NCBI RefSeq assembly: GCF_051954575.1
Contig: NZ_JBQCHP010000026.1
Coordinates: 1-64,000 of the forward strand
DNA length: 64,000 nucleotides
Origin: Dyella_B sp035690825
GTDB lineage: Bacteria; Pseudomonadota; Gammaproteobacteria; Xanthomonadales; Rhodanobacteraceae
Reading direction: 5' to 3'
The translations under genes were made by a program, and so were the position numbers. The notes below the pieces were generated by a model, which had not been told where the DNA came from, did no database searches, and worked only from the letters and a program-made list of their open reading frames with translations. Every line of letters starts with the position of its first letter. Position 1 is the stretch's first letter. This document shows positions 50,482 to 59,511 of this stretch, in pieces.

Positions 50482-53081
50482 CCACGACAACCTTTCAAGC
50501 CGGCATCCTGCTCGTGGCCTCGCAGCGCGAACTGCGCCGCGAGCTGTTCGACGTGCTCGACCGGGAAGGCCATCCCACCATCCATTCCGCCCGCGACACC
50601 ACGCATGCGGCGATCTTGTTGGAAGGGCGCGATCCGCTGGCACTGATCGTGGTGGTCTTCGACGGCGACGGCCGCGCCAGTGTCGTCTTGTGCGAGCAAC
50701 TGCGCCTGCTGCCTGCCTGCGCGGACGTGCCGATCATCGCAGTGCTGCTCGATGAGGCCGCGGTCAAGCCGTTGCAGTTGCCCGCCGCAGTCGGCAGCTG
50801 GGTCTACGCGTCGCAGATCGGCACGGAACTGATCGCGCGCTGGGAGCAACTGCACAACGGAAAGAGCAAGCCCATCGCCGAGTCCGCCGTGAACGTGCCG
50901 CAGGTTGCGGTTCCAGTTGCCTCCTCGCCGGCGAACGACTACCACTACCGCTTCGCGTTCGAAGAAAACGAGGGTGACTGGCTGATCGTCGATCCGGCCG
51001 CCGAGCGCGTGGTGGAAGCCAATCCGGCCTATATACGGCGTAGCGGACTGGCCAGCAGCCTGTTGACCGGCACGCCGCTGCCGGAAGTGCTGATTTTCGA
51101 ATCGGTGAGCCTGGAGAAGGCGTTGTTCGACGCCGATCGAAGCTGGCTGCAGTGCCGACGCAAATCCATCCGCGGTTACGACATCGGCGAAGCCAATGTA
51201 CGCCGCGTGCGCTACAACGGCCGCGACATGGCCGCCCTGCAGTTCCGCAGCGCCAGCGCCAGCGTGCGTCCAGGCGCTGCATTGGCGGTGCTGGCGCGCC
51301 TGTTCTCCGGCACGCACGACGACGCGAGCCTGCCGGAAACCGCCCGCTTGCTGCTAGACGAAATGGAGCTGGATTACCTCGCCGTGTGGTCGGCGCGGCC
51401 GGAAGAAAGCAGCGTGCCGGTGCAGATCGTGCAGCGTTGGCGGGGCGACGAACAGGTCTGGCCCGGCCCGCAGTTGCAGAGTTCGCTGCGCCTGGTGCTT
51501 GGCGGCCGCAGCTTGATGCATCCGAACGATGCGCGCCGGCTGGCCGATGTCGATCCGTTGATCGGGCTGCTGGGCTTGCGCGGCTTCGTCGGCTTGCCCC
51601 TGCTCGATGAACGGCACAGCGTGCTGGGTGCCTTGCTGGCGGGCAGTCGTCATCCCTTCAGCGACCCCGGCATCGTGGAGCCGGTGCTGCACTGCGCCGC
51701 CGCGCATTTTGCGCATATGCTGGAACTGCGCCGCACGCGCGAACAGGGACGGGCCGAAGGCCTGCTGGACGCGCTCACCGGTTTGCCTAATCGCCTGCTG
51801 TTCAATGATCGTCTCGATACCATCATTCGCGAAGCCAACCGCACCGGCGAAACCTTTGCGGTGCTGTTCGTGGACCTGGATCGCTTCAAGTTCATCAACG
51901 ATACGCTCGGCCATGCCGTCGGCGATCAAGTCTTGGTGGCCGTGACGCAACGCTTGCGCAGCAGCGTGCGCGCGTCCGACACGGTGGCGCGCTATGCCGG
52001 CGATGAATTCACGATCGTGCTGCGCCACATCGTGAAGACTGACGACGTATTGCGCGTAGCGGAAAAAATCGTGCAGCTGATGGACGCGCCGCTGCATCTG
52101 GACGATGGTCCGGAACTGCAGGTGACGGCATCCATCGGCGTCAGCTTCTTTCCGGAAGACGCGCTGGATGCCGAAACTTTGCTCAAGCACGCCGACGAAG
52201 CGATGTACGCGGCCAAGAGCGCCGGCCGCAACAATTACCGCGTCTACGATGTCAGCCCCGCGCAAGAGCAGCAGAACGCCGCGTTGAAAGCGCGGCTGCG
52301 CCATGCCGAAGGCAACGGCGAGCTGCGTGTCTTCTATCAACCGCAGGTCAATGCGCAGACGGAAGACATCGTCGGCATGGAAGCGCTGCTGCGCTGGGAG
52401 CACCCGGAACTGGGCAACATCGGCCCCGGCTTCTTCATTCCGCTGGCGGAGGAAACCGGGCTGATCGTATCCATCGGCGAGTGGGTGCTGCGCACCGCCT
52501 GCAAGCAGGCCAAGGAATGGGACGACCGCTTCGGCCTGCGCCTGCGGCTGGGCGTGAATCTTTCCGCGGTGCAGCTCATGCAGCCGGACCTGCCGGAGAT
52601 CGTGGGCACGGTGCTGGAGGAAACCGGGCTCGATCCTGGCCTGCTGGAACTGGAAGTCACCGAAAGCATCAGCATCAAGGCCGCGCCGAACCTGATGGAG
52701 AACATGCAGCGGCTGCACAAGCTAGGCTGCCATATCGCCATCGACGATTTCGGCACCGGCGCGGCCTCGCTGGATTACCTGCGCAAGCTGCCGGCCGACC
52801 GCATCAAGATCGACCAGAGTTTCGTGCGCAACATCGGCGTGGACCCGGACGACGAGGCGATCGTGCGCGCCACCATCGAAATGGCCCACCGCCTGAAGCG
52901 CGGGGTGGTGGCCGAGGGCGTGGAGATCGAGCAGCACCTGCAGTTCCTGCGCGCCAACCACTGCGATGAACTGCAGGGCTACCTGTTCTGCCGGCCGCTG
53001 CCGCAGGCCAGTTTCGAGCGTCTGCTGGGCGAGCGTGAGCGGCTCTTGTCCGAACAGGGCCTGTCTGCGGTCATGGCGTAA
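50469..53081 (+). CDS. diguanylate cyclase/phosphodiesterase with receiver-like, PAS, GAF, GGDEF and EAL domains
   Basis: An 870-aa cytosolic c-di-GMP enzyme. Order: receiver-like domain (about 10-130, with a poorly conserved acidic pocket), PAS-like (about 155-260), GAF (about 270-410), GGDEF (about 425-590) and EAL (about 605-860). The cyclase motif is AGDEF (510-514), a variant with Ala in the first position. The EAL motif is intact: EAL at 638-640, DDFGTG from 759 and GVEIEQ. No membrane segments. It probably breaks down c-di-GMP; cyclase activity is uncertain. The start overlaps the 163-aa gene upstream. Confidence 0.93.
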   Translation: MAAVTTTTFQAGILLVASQRELRRELFDVLDREGHPTIHSARDTTHAAILLEGRDPLALIVVVFDGDGRASVVLCEQLRLLPACADVPIIAVLLDEAAVKPLQLPAAVGSWVYASQIGTELIARWEQLHNGKSKPIAESAVNVPQVAVPVASSPANDYHYRFAFEENEGDWLIVDPAAERVVEANPAYIRRSGLASSLLTGTPLPEVLIFESVSLEKALFDADRSWLQCRRKSIRGYDIGEANVRRVRYNGRDMAALQFRSASASVRPGAALAVLARLFSGTHDDASLPETARLLLDEMELDYLAVWSARPEESSVPVQIVQRWRGDEQVWPGPQLQSSLRLVLGGRSLMHPNDARRLADVDPLIGLLGLRGFVGLPLLDERHSVLGALLAGSRHPFSDPGIVEPVLHCAAAHFAHMLELRRTREQGRAEGLLDALTGLPNRLLFNDRLDTIIREANRTGETFAVLFVDLDRFKFINDTLGHAVGDQVLVAVTQRLRSSVRASDTVARYAGDEFTIVLRHIVKTDDVLRVAEKIVQLMDAPLHLDDGPELQVTASIGVSFFPEDALDAETLLKHADEAMYAAKSAGRNNYRVYDVSPAQEQQNAALKARLRHAEGNGELRVFYQPQVNAQTEDIVGMEALLRWEHPELGNIGPGFFIPLAEETGLIVSIGEWVLRTACKQAKEWDDRFGLRLRLGVNLSAVQLMQPDLPEIVGTVLEETGLDPGLLELEVTESISIKAAPNLMENMQRLHKLGCHIAIDDFGTGAASLDYLRKLPADRIKIDQSFVRNIGVDPDDEAIVRATIEMAHRLKRGVVAEGVEIEQHLQFLRANHCDELQGYLFCRPLPQASFERLLGERERLLSEQGLSAVMA

Positions 53082-53152
53082 ACTCTACGCCCGCTTGAGC
53101 CACATCCGGACAGCCCTAACTTAGAATACTGATGGACTCGGTGTTCCCTGCT

Positions 53153-53179
53153 GAACTTGCAGGCGGGCGGCGGGTCAGA
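53153..53179 (+). promoter_or_regulatory. candidate sigma-E autoregulated promoter of rpoE
   Basis: GAACTT (53153-53158), a 16-nt spacer and TCAGA (53175-53179) match the ECF sigma-E pattern GAACTT-N16-TCTGA with one change. It lies about 65 nt before the rpoE start. Confidence 0.7.
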
Positions 53180-53243
53180 GCAGCTCATCCATCCGACGGG
53201 GAACGCATCCCGGCATGGTCCAGTGACGAAGGAGACGGCCCGG

Positions 53244-53840
53244 ATGGGCGACAACGAACTCGATAGTGCGCTGGTTGAGCGTGTACAGAACGGAGACAGG
53301 CGCGCCTTCGATCTCCTCGTACGCAAGTATCAGAACAAGGTCATCGGCCTTATTTCCCGCTACGTGCACAACGCCGCCGAATGCGAAGACGTGGCGCAGG
53401 AGGCGTTCGTGCGGGCGTGGCGGGCGATCGGCTCGTTCCGCGGCGAGAGCGCTTTCTATACTTGGATGTACAAAATTGCGGTGAACACGGCCAAGAACCA
53501 CCTGGTGGCGATGGGCCGCCGGCCGCCGACCGACGACATCGCGATCGAGGACGCGGTCTATGTACCCGGCGCCGACCGCATGCAGGAAAGCGCCACTCCC
53601 GAACGCGAATTAATGCGACAGGAAATTGAACAAACGGTATTCGCCACTGTCCAAGCCTTGCCCGAGGAGCTGCGGACGGCCATCACGCTACGTGAAGTGG
53701 AAGGCCTCAGCTACGAAGAGATCGCCGAGGCCATGGGCTGCCCGATCGGAACGGTGCGTTCACGCATCTTCCGGGCACGCGAGGCGATCGACGAAAAGTT
53801 GCGGCCGTTGCTTTCAGACCGCGAGGATCGAATGTCATGA
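53244..53840 (+). CDS. rpoE: RNA polymerase sigma factor RpoE (ECF)
   Basis: A 198-aa ECF sigma factor for envelope stress. Region 2 (about residues 25-95) includes QNKVIGLISRYVHNAAECEDVAQEAFVRAW, and region 4 (about 130-190) includes LPEELRTAITLREVEGLSYEEIAEAMGCPIGTVRSRIFRAREAI. AAGGAG lies nine bases before the ATG at 53244; the upstream frame from 53157 is non-homologous. It overlaps rseA by ATGA. A sigma-E-like promoter upstream suggests autoregulation. Confidence 0.96.
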   Translation: MGDNELDSALVERVQNGDRRAFDLLVRKYQNKVIGLISRYVHNAAECEDVAQEAFVRAWRAIGSFRGESAFYTWMYKIAVNTAKNHLVAMGRRPPTDDIAIEDAVYVPGADRMQESATPERELMRQEIEQTVFATVQALPEELRTAITLREVEGLSYEEIAEAMGCPIGTVRSRIFRAREAIDEKLRPLLSDREDRMS

Positions 53841-54496
53841 CTGAAGCCAACATGGAAAATCTTTCCGCGGCCATGGACGGTGAGCTGCCCAGGGAAGAAC
53901 TGCGTTTCTTGCTGCGCAGGCTCGATCACGATGCTTCGATGCAGCGGACCTGGGCGCGCTATCACGTGGCCGGCGAAAGCCTTCGCCGCCAGCTGCCCGC
54001 CGTGGCGAGCGTCGATTTCGCAAGCCGCGTTATGGCCGCGATCGAAGGCGAGCATGCCACCGCCAAGGCGCCCAGGCGCGACTGGTTGCGCTTGTCGCTG
54101 GGTGGTGCGATCGCCGCCGGTGTCGCCGTGGCGGCCTTGATGGTGTCGCAGCCGACCGCTCCGGACACCGAACATCCGGCCCGCCTGGCCACCAACAGCG
54201 GCGCGGCATCCGCCGGCGCGCGCACCGGCGCATCGCTCGCCGCCGCCAATGCGGTGCACGCCAGCAACGATCCGCTGGCGGCCATTCCGCCTTCGTTGAG
54301 TCCCTATTCGGCTTCGGCGTTGAGCCAGCGTGCATCTGTCACGCTCGGCGATCCGGCCGACAGTCCGTTGTTCCAGCGCTATCCCAGCCAGACGTATTCC
54401 ATTCATGGCTACAAGGCACTGAACAACCAGGATGGCAGCTACCTGTTGTTGATCGATACACCCCAGGCCCGGCCTGCGGCGCAAGGCGTCCGTTAA
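53837..54496 (+). CDS. rseA: anti-sigma-E factor RseA
   Basis: A 219-aa inner-membrane anti-sigma factor. The cytosolic sigma-binding part begins NLSAAMDGELPREELRFLLRRLDHDASMQRTWARYHVAGESLR (residues about 8-50, listed here in pieces of the family motif). A single membrane segment (about 93-112, LGGAIAAGVAVAALMV) is followed by a periplasmic tail. Regulated proteolysis releases sigma E. The gene is coupled to rpoE by a 4-nt overlap. No rseB follows; the next gene is the DegP/MucD protease, as known in Xanthomonas. Confidence 0.92.
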   Translation: MTEANMENLSAAMDGELPREELRFLLRRLDHDASMQRTWARYHVAGESLRRQLPAVASVDFASRVMAAIEGEHATAKAPRRDWLRLSLGGAIAAGVAVAALMVSQPTAPDTEHPARLATNSGAASAGARTGASLAAANAVHASNDPLAAIPPSLSPYSASALSQRASVTLGDPADSPLFQRYPSQTYSIHGYKALNNQDGSYLLLIDTPQARPAAQGVR

Positions 54497-54643
54497 ACCT
54501 CGTCTTCCGGAAGCGGTGAGCCCGGCTCGCCGCTTTCGGTACCGGCCGCCGAGGCGTCCCGTTTTCTTCATTGTTCCCCTCTCCCGTTCCGACCTGCGAG
54601 TTCCGGCGCGCGAGATGGGGCGTCTGGAACCCGAGGAGGAGTC

Positions 54644-56125
54644 ATGAGTCATACCCATCTTGTCAGGAGCCGTATTTTCAGTGGCCTGCTCGGCTGTGCC
54701 TTAGGAGTGGGCGTGATGGCGCCCAGCGCGGTTGCCTGGGCGCAGGCTGCTCCGACCGTTGGCGGCCTGCCCGATTTCACCGGCATCGTCGAAAGGAACG
54801 CCCCGGCGGTGGTGCACGTGGAGGCCAAATATTCAGGCCGCCGTCCGAAAGGCGCCAACGGCGTGCCGCTGCAGGGTATCGACCCGGGCCAGGCGGAAAT
54901 CTTCCGTCGCTTCTTCGGGATGCCGATGATGCCCTCGCCGGAAGAACAGAAGCACACCTCGCTGGGTTCAGGCTTCATCATTTCCAGCGATGGCTACATC
55001 CTCACCAACAACCACGTGGTGGATGGCGCCGATGCGGTTACCGTGCGCCTGCAGGATCGCCGCACGCTTACCGCGAAAGTGATTGGCACCGATCCCACCT
55101 ATGACATCGCGCTATTGAAGGTCGATGCGGGTGGCAGCTTGCCCACGGTGGCCATCGGCGATTCCAAGCTGCTCAAGCCCGGGCAGTGGGTGCTGGCGAT
55201 CGGCTCGCCGTTCGGCTTCGACTACACCGTGACCCAGGGCATCGTGAGCGCGGTCGGCCGTAACCTCGGCGCCAGGGATCAACCCTCCACCGCCTTCATC
55301 CAGACCGACGTGCCGATCAATCGCGGCAATTCCGGCGGCCCGCTGTTCAACCTGCAGGGCCAGGTGGTGGGTATCAATTCGCAGATCTATTCCGATACCG
55401 GCGGCTACCAGGGCGTTGCGTTCTCCATCCCGATCGACCTGGCCATGAATGCCGTCGACCAGTTGAAGACCAAGGGCTACGTCACGCGCGGCATGTTGGG
55501 CGTGGAGATCAAGCCGGTCGACGACGACGTCGTAAAGGCGCTGAAGCTCGACCGCGCACGGGGCGCGATCGTGGTCAATGTCTCGCCGGACAGTGCCGCG
55601 CAAAAGGCCGGTCTGCAGTCGGGTGACATCATCCTTTCCTACAACGGCCAGGACGTCCTGCAGGGCACCGATTTGCCCCCGCTGGTCGCCATGACCAAGC
55701 CGGGTTCGACGGTACCGGTCAAGATCCTGCGCGACGGCAAGGAAAAAACCGTCGAAGCCACCATCGGCGCCATGCCGCGCGACCAGAACGCCCGTTCGGC
55801 GCTGGGCAAGGCCGCACCCAGCAGCGGTTCGGATGCCTTGGGCCTGGGCGTGGAAAACGTGGACCCCTCCACGCGCAGCCAACTCGGCCTGAAGGCGGGT
55901 GAGGGGGTGGCCATTGCCAACGTGACCGGTCCGGTGGCCGCGCAGGCCGGTTTGCAACCGGGCGATGTGATCCTGATGGTCAACCAGAAGAAGGTGGGCA
56001 GCGTCGACGCCTTCCGCGCCGCCACGGCGGGTGTGAAGCCGGGCGACACCGTGCTGCTGCTGGTGCGCCGGGGCGATGCCAACAATTTCATCGCGCTCAC
56101 CGTTCCCAGCGACAAGGACCAATAA
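54644..56125 (+). CDS. mucD: periplasmic serine protease DegP/MucD
   Basis: A 493-aa HtrA-family protease/chaperone. Signal peptide at about 1-35. The triad is His124 (TNNHVV), Asp154 (TYDIALLK) and Ser230 (NRGNSGGPL). Two PDZ domains follow (about 275-370 and 395-490), each with GLQSGDII/GLQPGDVI-type loops. The family-typical Q-linker loop is short. It degrades misfolded envelope proteins and belongs to the sigma-E regulon; here it lies in the same gene cluster as rpoE-rseA. Confidence 0.95.
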   Translation: MSHTHLVRSRIFSGLLGCALGVGVMAPSAVAWAQAAPTVGGLPDFTGIVERNAPAVVHVEAKYSGRRPKGANGVPLQGIDPGQAEIFRRFFGMPMMPSPEEQKHTSLGSGFIISSDGYILTNNHVVDGADAVTVRLQDRRTLTAKVIGTDPTYDIALLKVDAGGSLPTVAIGDSKLLKPGQWVLAIGSPFGFDYTVTQGIVSAVGRNLGARDQPSTAFIQTDVPINRGNSGGPLFNLQGQVVGINSQIYSDTGGYQGVAFSIPIDLAMNAVDQLKTKGYVTRGMLGVEIKPVDDDVVKALKLDRARGAIVVNVSPDSAAQKAGLQSGDIILSYNGQDVLQGTDLPPLVAMTKPGSTVPVKILRDGKEKTVEATIGAMPRDQNARSALGKAAPSSGSDALGLGVENVDPSTRSQLGLKAGEGVAIANVTGPVAAQAGLQPGDVILMVNQKKVGSVDAFRAATAGVKPGDTVLLLVRRGDANNFIALTVPSDKDQ

Positions 56126-56140
56126 TCCCATCGTCAAAAC

Positions 56141-56166
56141 GACCCGCCTACGTGGCGGGTCTTTTT
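56141..56166 (+). terminator. rho-independent terminator after mucD
   Basis: GACCCGCC and GGCGGGTC form an 8-bp stem with a 5-nt loop, followed by TTTTT. It separates the sigma-E module from lepA. Confidence 0.88.
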
Positions 56167-56300
56167 CGGGCGGAAAAGACGCGCCTCTGGGCGCCGTGGG
56201 CCGGCGTTCTCAAACCATGCGATAATGACCGGCTAATATCGCCATTCCGGCGATAGCCGGCCTTTGCATCGCGCGGGGCGGTGAAGCTGACAGCGAGCCC

Positions 56301-58091
56301 ATGGAACTGATCCGCAATTTCTCCATCATCGCCCATATCGATCACGGCAAATCGACACTTGCCGACCGCATCATCCAGATCTGCGGTGGACTTGCCGAGC
56401 GCGAGATGGAAGCCCAGGTGCTGGACAGCAATCCGATCGAGCGCGAGCGCGGCATCACTATCAAGGCGCAGTCGGTGTCGCTGCCGTACAAGGCACGCGA
56501 CGGCAAGACCTACCAGCTCAATTTCATCGACACGCCCGGCCACGTCGACTTTTCTTACGAAGTCAGCCGTTCGCTGGCTGCATGCGAAGGCGCGCTGCTG
56601 GTGGTGGATGCGGCCCAGGGTGTGGAAGCGCAATCGGTCGCCAACTGCTACACCGCGGTGGAGCAGGGGTTGGAAGTGGTGCCCGTGCTCAACAAGATCG
56701 ATCTGCCCACCGCCGATCCGGAAAAAGTGAAGGGCGAAATCGAAGCCGTGATCGGCATCGACGCTACCGATGCAGTCTCGGTCAGTGCCAAGACCGGCCA
56801 AAACGTGGTCGAAGTGCTCGAAGCGATCGTCGCGCGCATTCCGCCGCCGAAGCCGCGCGATACCGATCGCCTGCAGGCGTTGATCATCGATTCCTGGTTC
56901 GACAATTACCTCGGCGTGGTCTCGCTGGTGCGCGTGATGCAGGGCGAGATCAAGCCCGGCGACAAGCTGCAGGTGATGTCCACCGGCCGCGCGCACGAAG
57001 TGAGCGAAGTGGGCGTGTTCACGCCCAAACGCAAGAAGCTGGAAAAACTTTCCGCCGGCGAGGTGGGCTGGATCACCGCCTCCATCAAGGACGTGCACGG
57101 CGCGCCGGTCGGCGACACGCTGACCCTGGCAGGCAAGCCCGCGCCGCATCCGCTGCCGGGTTTCCAGACCATGCAGCCGCGCGTGTTCGCCGGCCTGTTC
57201 CCGGTCGCGGCCGACGATTATCCCGCGCTGCGAGAGGCGCTGGACAAGCTTCGCCTCAACGACGCCGCGCTGTTCTTCGAACCGGAAAGCTCCGAAGCGA
57301 TGGGCTTCGGTTTCCGCTGCGGCTTCCTCGGCATGCTGCACATGGAAATCGTGCAGGAGCGCCTGGAGCGCGAATACGATCTGGACCTGATCACCACCGC
57401 GCCGACCGTCGTGTACGAAGTGCTCAAGACCGGCGGCGAGGTGATCAGGCTCGACAATCCCGCGCACTTGCCGCCCTCGACGCAGATCGAGGAAATCCGC
57501 GAGCCGATCATCGTCGCCAACATCCTCACGCCGCCGGATTACATCGGCAACATCATCACGCTGTGCGAAGAGAAGCGCGGCGTGCAGCGTTCCATCCAGT
57601 ATCTGGCCACGCAGGTGCAGATCAGCTACGAGCTGCCCCTGGCCGAAGTGGTGCTGGATTTCTTCGACAAACTCAAGTCGGTGTCGCGCGGCTACGCCTC
57701 GATGGATTACCACCTGGAGCGCTTCGATGCCGGCCCGTTCGTGCGCGTGGACGTGCTCATCAACGGCGATCGCGTCGACGCGCTCAGCCTGATCGTACAT
57801 CGCAGCCAGGCCGACCGCCGCGGCCGCGACCTGGTCGAGCGCATGAAGGATCTGATCCCGCGCCAGCAGTTCGATGTCGCCATCCAGGCCGCGGTCGGCG
57901 CGCAGATCATCGCGCGCTCCACGGTGAAGGCTTTGCGCAAGAACGTCCTCGCCAAATGCTACGGTGGCGACGTCAGCCGCAAGAAGAAGCTGCTGGAAAA
58001 GCAGAAAGAAGGCAAGAAACGCATGAAGCAGGTCGGTCGGGTCGAGATTCCGCAGGAAGCCTTCCTCGCCGTGCTCAAAGTGGATAAATAG
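56301..58091 (+). CDS. lepA: elongation factor 4 (LepA)
   Basis: A 596-aa translational GTPase that acts on ribosomes. G1 is AHIDHGKST (residues about 12-20), G3 is DTPGHVDF, and G4 is NKIDLP. The LepA-specific C-terminal domain (about 490-596) ends with the basic YGGDVSRKKKLLEKQKEGKKRM tail. First gene of the lepA-lepB-DUF4845-rnc-era-recO series. It starts 134 nt after the mucD terminator. Confidence 0.97.
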   Translation: MELIRNFSIIAHIDHGKSTLADRIIQICGGLAEREMEAQVLDSNPIERERGITIKAQSVSLPYKARDGKTYQLNFIDTPGHVDFSYEVSRSLAACEGALLVVDAAQGVEAQSVANCYTAVEQGLEVVPVLNKIDLPTADPEKVKGEIEAVIGIDATDAVSVSAKTGQNVVEVLEAIVARIPPPKPRDTDRLQALIIDSWFDNYLGVVSLVRVMQGEIKPGDKLQVMSTGRAHEVSEVGVFTPKRKKLEKLSAGEVGWITASIKDVHGAPVGDTLTLAGKPAPHPLPGFQTMQPRVFAGLFPVAADDYPALREALDKLRLNDAALFFEPESSEAMGFGFRCGFLGMLHMEIVQERLEREYDLDLITTAPTVVYEVLKTGGEVIRLDNPAHLPPSTQIEEIREPIIVANILTPPDYIGNIITLCEEKRGVQRSIQYLATQVQISYELPLAEVVLDFFDKLKSVSRGYASMDYHLERFDAGPFVRVDVLINGDRVDALSLIVHRSQADRRGRDLVERMKDLIPRQQFDVAIQAAVGAQIIARSTVKALRKNVLAKCYGGDVSRKKKLLEKQKEGKKRMKQVGRVEIPQEAFLAVLKVDK

Positions 58092-58103
58092 CGGAGCCAA
58101 CGC

Positions 58104-59003
58104 ATGGATTTTGATTTTTCGGCCATTCTGCTCACCCTCACCGTCCTGTTCGGTGTGGTGTGGGGTCTTGATCGCTTGTTCCTGTACAGCAAGCGCAAGG
58201 CGCGCTTCGCTGCGGCGGGCGAGGAATACCGCGATCCAGCTCCAGTGGATTGGGCGCGCTCGCTGTTTCCGGTGATCTTCGTGGTGTTGCTGCTGCGTTC
58301 GTTCGTCGCCGAGCCGTTCCGCATTCCCTCCGGTTCGATGATGCCGACGCTGGACGTGGGCGATTTCATTCTGGTCAACAAATTCGCCTATGGCCTGCGC
58401 CTGCCGGCGTTCAACAACAAGGTGGTGAGCATCGGCGAGCCCAAGCGCGGCGATGTGGTGGTGTTTCGTTTCCCTGGCTACATCTGCCAGGACGACAACG
58501 GCAAGACGGTCCGCAGCGGCGATATCACCTGCGCCGATCCGCATGCGCCGATCGCCAGCCAGAACTGGATCAAGCGCGTGGTCGGCCTCCCGGGCGACAC
58601 CTTGGAAGTGCACGATAGCCAGATCGTGATCAACGGCAAGCCCGTAATCGACACTCAGATCGGCCCGTTCAAGGGCAACCCCGCGCGGCAGGAAGACAAC
58701 GAGCTGCTGTACTACAACGCCTCCATCTGGAGCGAGCAGCTCGGTTCGGTCAATCACCTGATCGCGCGCATGCCGGCGCGCGGTCCGACGCCGCCGATTC
58801 CCAACAGCCGCGTTCCGGCGGTGGTGCCGCCCAACTGCTACATCGTCATGGGCGACGACCGCGAGAACAGCGAAGACAGTCGCTGGTGGGGCTGCCTGCC
58901 GGAAGAGAACCTGGTCGGCAAGGCCTTCATGATCTGGTTCAGCTGGAAGGGCTGGGGCACCGGCAGCGTGGATTTCCGCCGCATCGGCACCGTCATCCAT
59001 TGA
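58104..59003 (+). CDS. lepB: signal peptidase I
   Basis: A 299-aa inner-membrane peptidase that removes Sec/Tat signal peptides. Two N-terminal membrane segments (about 5-25 and 53-69) flank a cytosolic basic loop. The dyad is Ser78 (RIPSGSMMPTL) and Lys157 (WIKRVVGLPGD), with box E GDDRENSEDSRWWG. It is the main LepB by context, 12 nt after lepA. A shorter paralogue lies at 37337-38035. Confidence 0.96.
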   Translation: MDFDFSAILLTLTVLFGVVWGLDRLFLYSKRKARFAAAGEEYRDPAPVDWARSLFPVIFVVLLLRSFVAEPFRIPSGSMMPTLDVGDFILVNKFAYGLRLPAFNNKVVSIGEPKRGDVVVFRFPGYICQDDNGKTVRSGDITCADPHAPIASQNWIKRVVGLPGDTLEVHDSQIVINGKPVIDTQIGPFKGNPARQEDNELLYYNASIWSEQLGSVNHLIARMPARGPTPPIPNSRVPAVVPPNCYIVMGDDRENSEDSRWWGCLPEENLVGKAFMIWFSWKGWGTGSVDFRRIGTVIH

Positions 59004-59122
59004 TGTCTACGTTGGCCGAATCGTGAACATGTCCCTGGCGATGCGTGCGTGGACCGGGCAAAGTATGCGTATCGGGTTTAGCTTCGGAACAGGGGCCGCG
59101 CCGGCGGCATAGCGAGGGGACA

Positions 59123-59506
59123 ATGAAATCCAAACAGTCGGGCATCACGCTCATCGGCTTTATCATTGTGTTGGCCGTGGCGGGCTTTTTTGCCTATATG
59201 GCGATGAAGCTGGTGCCGGCCTATACCGAATATGCCGGCGTGGTCAAAGCCATGAATCAGATCGGCACCGAAGGCGTGGACGGCAAGACGCTGGACCAGG
59301 TTCGCCGCGATCTGCTGTTCAAGCTCGGCTTCCAGTACGTCGACGACGCCACCATCAGCCCGAAGGACATCACTATGGGGCAGGGCCCCAAGGGCAACGA
59401 GCTGCGCGTGAGCTATGACAAGGACGTACCGTTCATGTACAACGTCGATTTCCTGATCCATTTCGAAAAGAGCGTGCCCGTGGCGGGCAATGTCGCTCCA
59501 CCGCAA
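59123..59506 (+). CDS. DUF4845 domain-containing membrane protein
   Basis: A 128-aa protein with one N-terminal membrane segment (about residues 8-27, SGITLIGFIIVLAVAGFFAYMA). A pilin-like small domain follows (YTEYAGVVKAMNQI...VSYDKDVPFMYNVDFLIHFEKS). The N-terminus looks like a type IV pilin helix but lacks a clear prepilin G-F site. GAGGGGA lies before the ATG. The position between lepB and rnc is conserved in many beta- and gammaproteobacteria. Role unknown. The stop codon ends at about 59509. Confidence 0.88.
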
Positions 59507-59511
59507 TAACA

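Noticed and set aside
56148..59000. 950-aa minus-strand frame over lepA and lepB
   Set aside because: Antisense shadow spanning two well-established genes, rich in Asp/His/Ala repeats typical of such frames.
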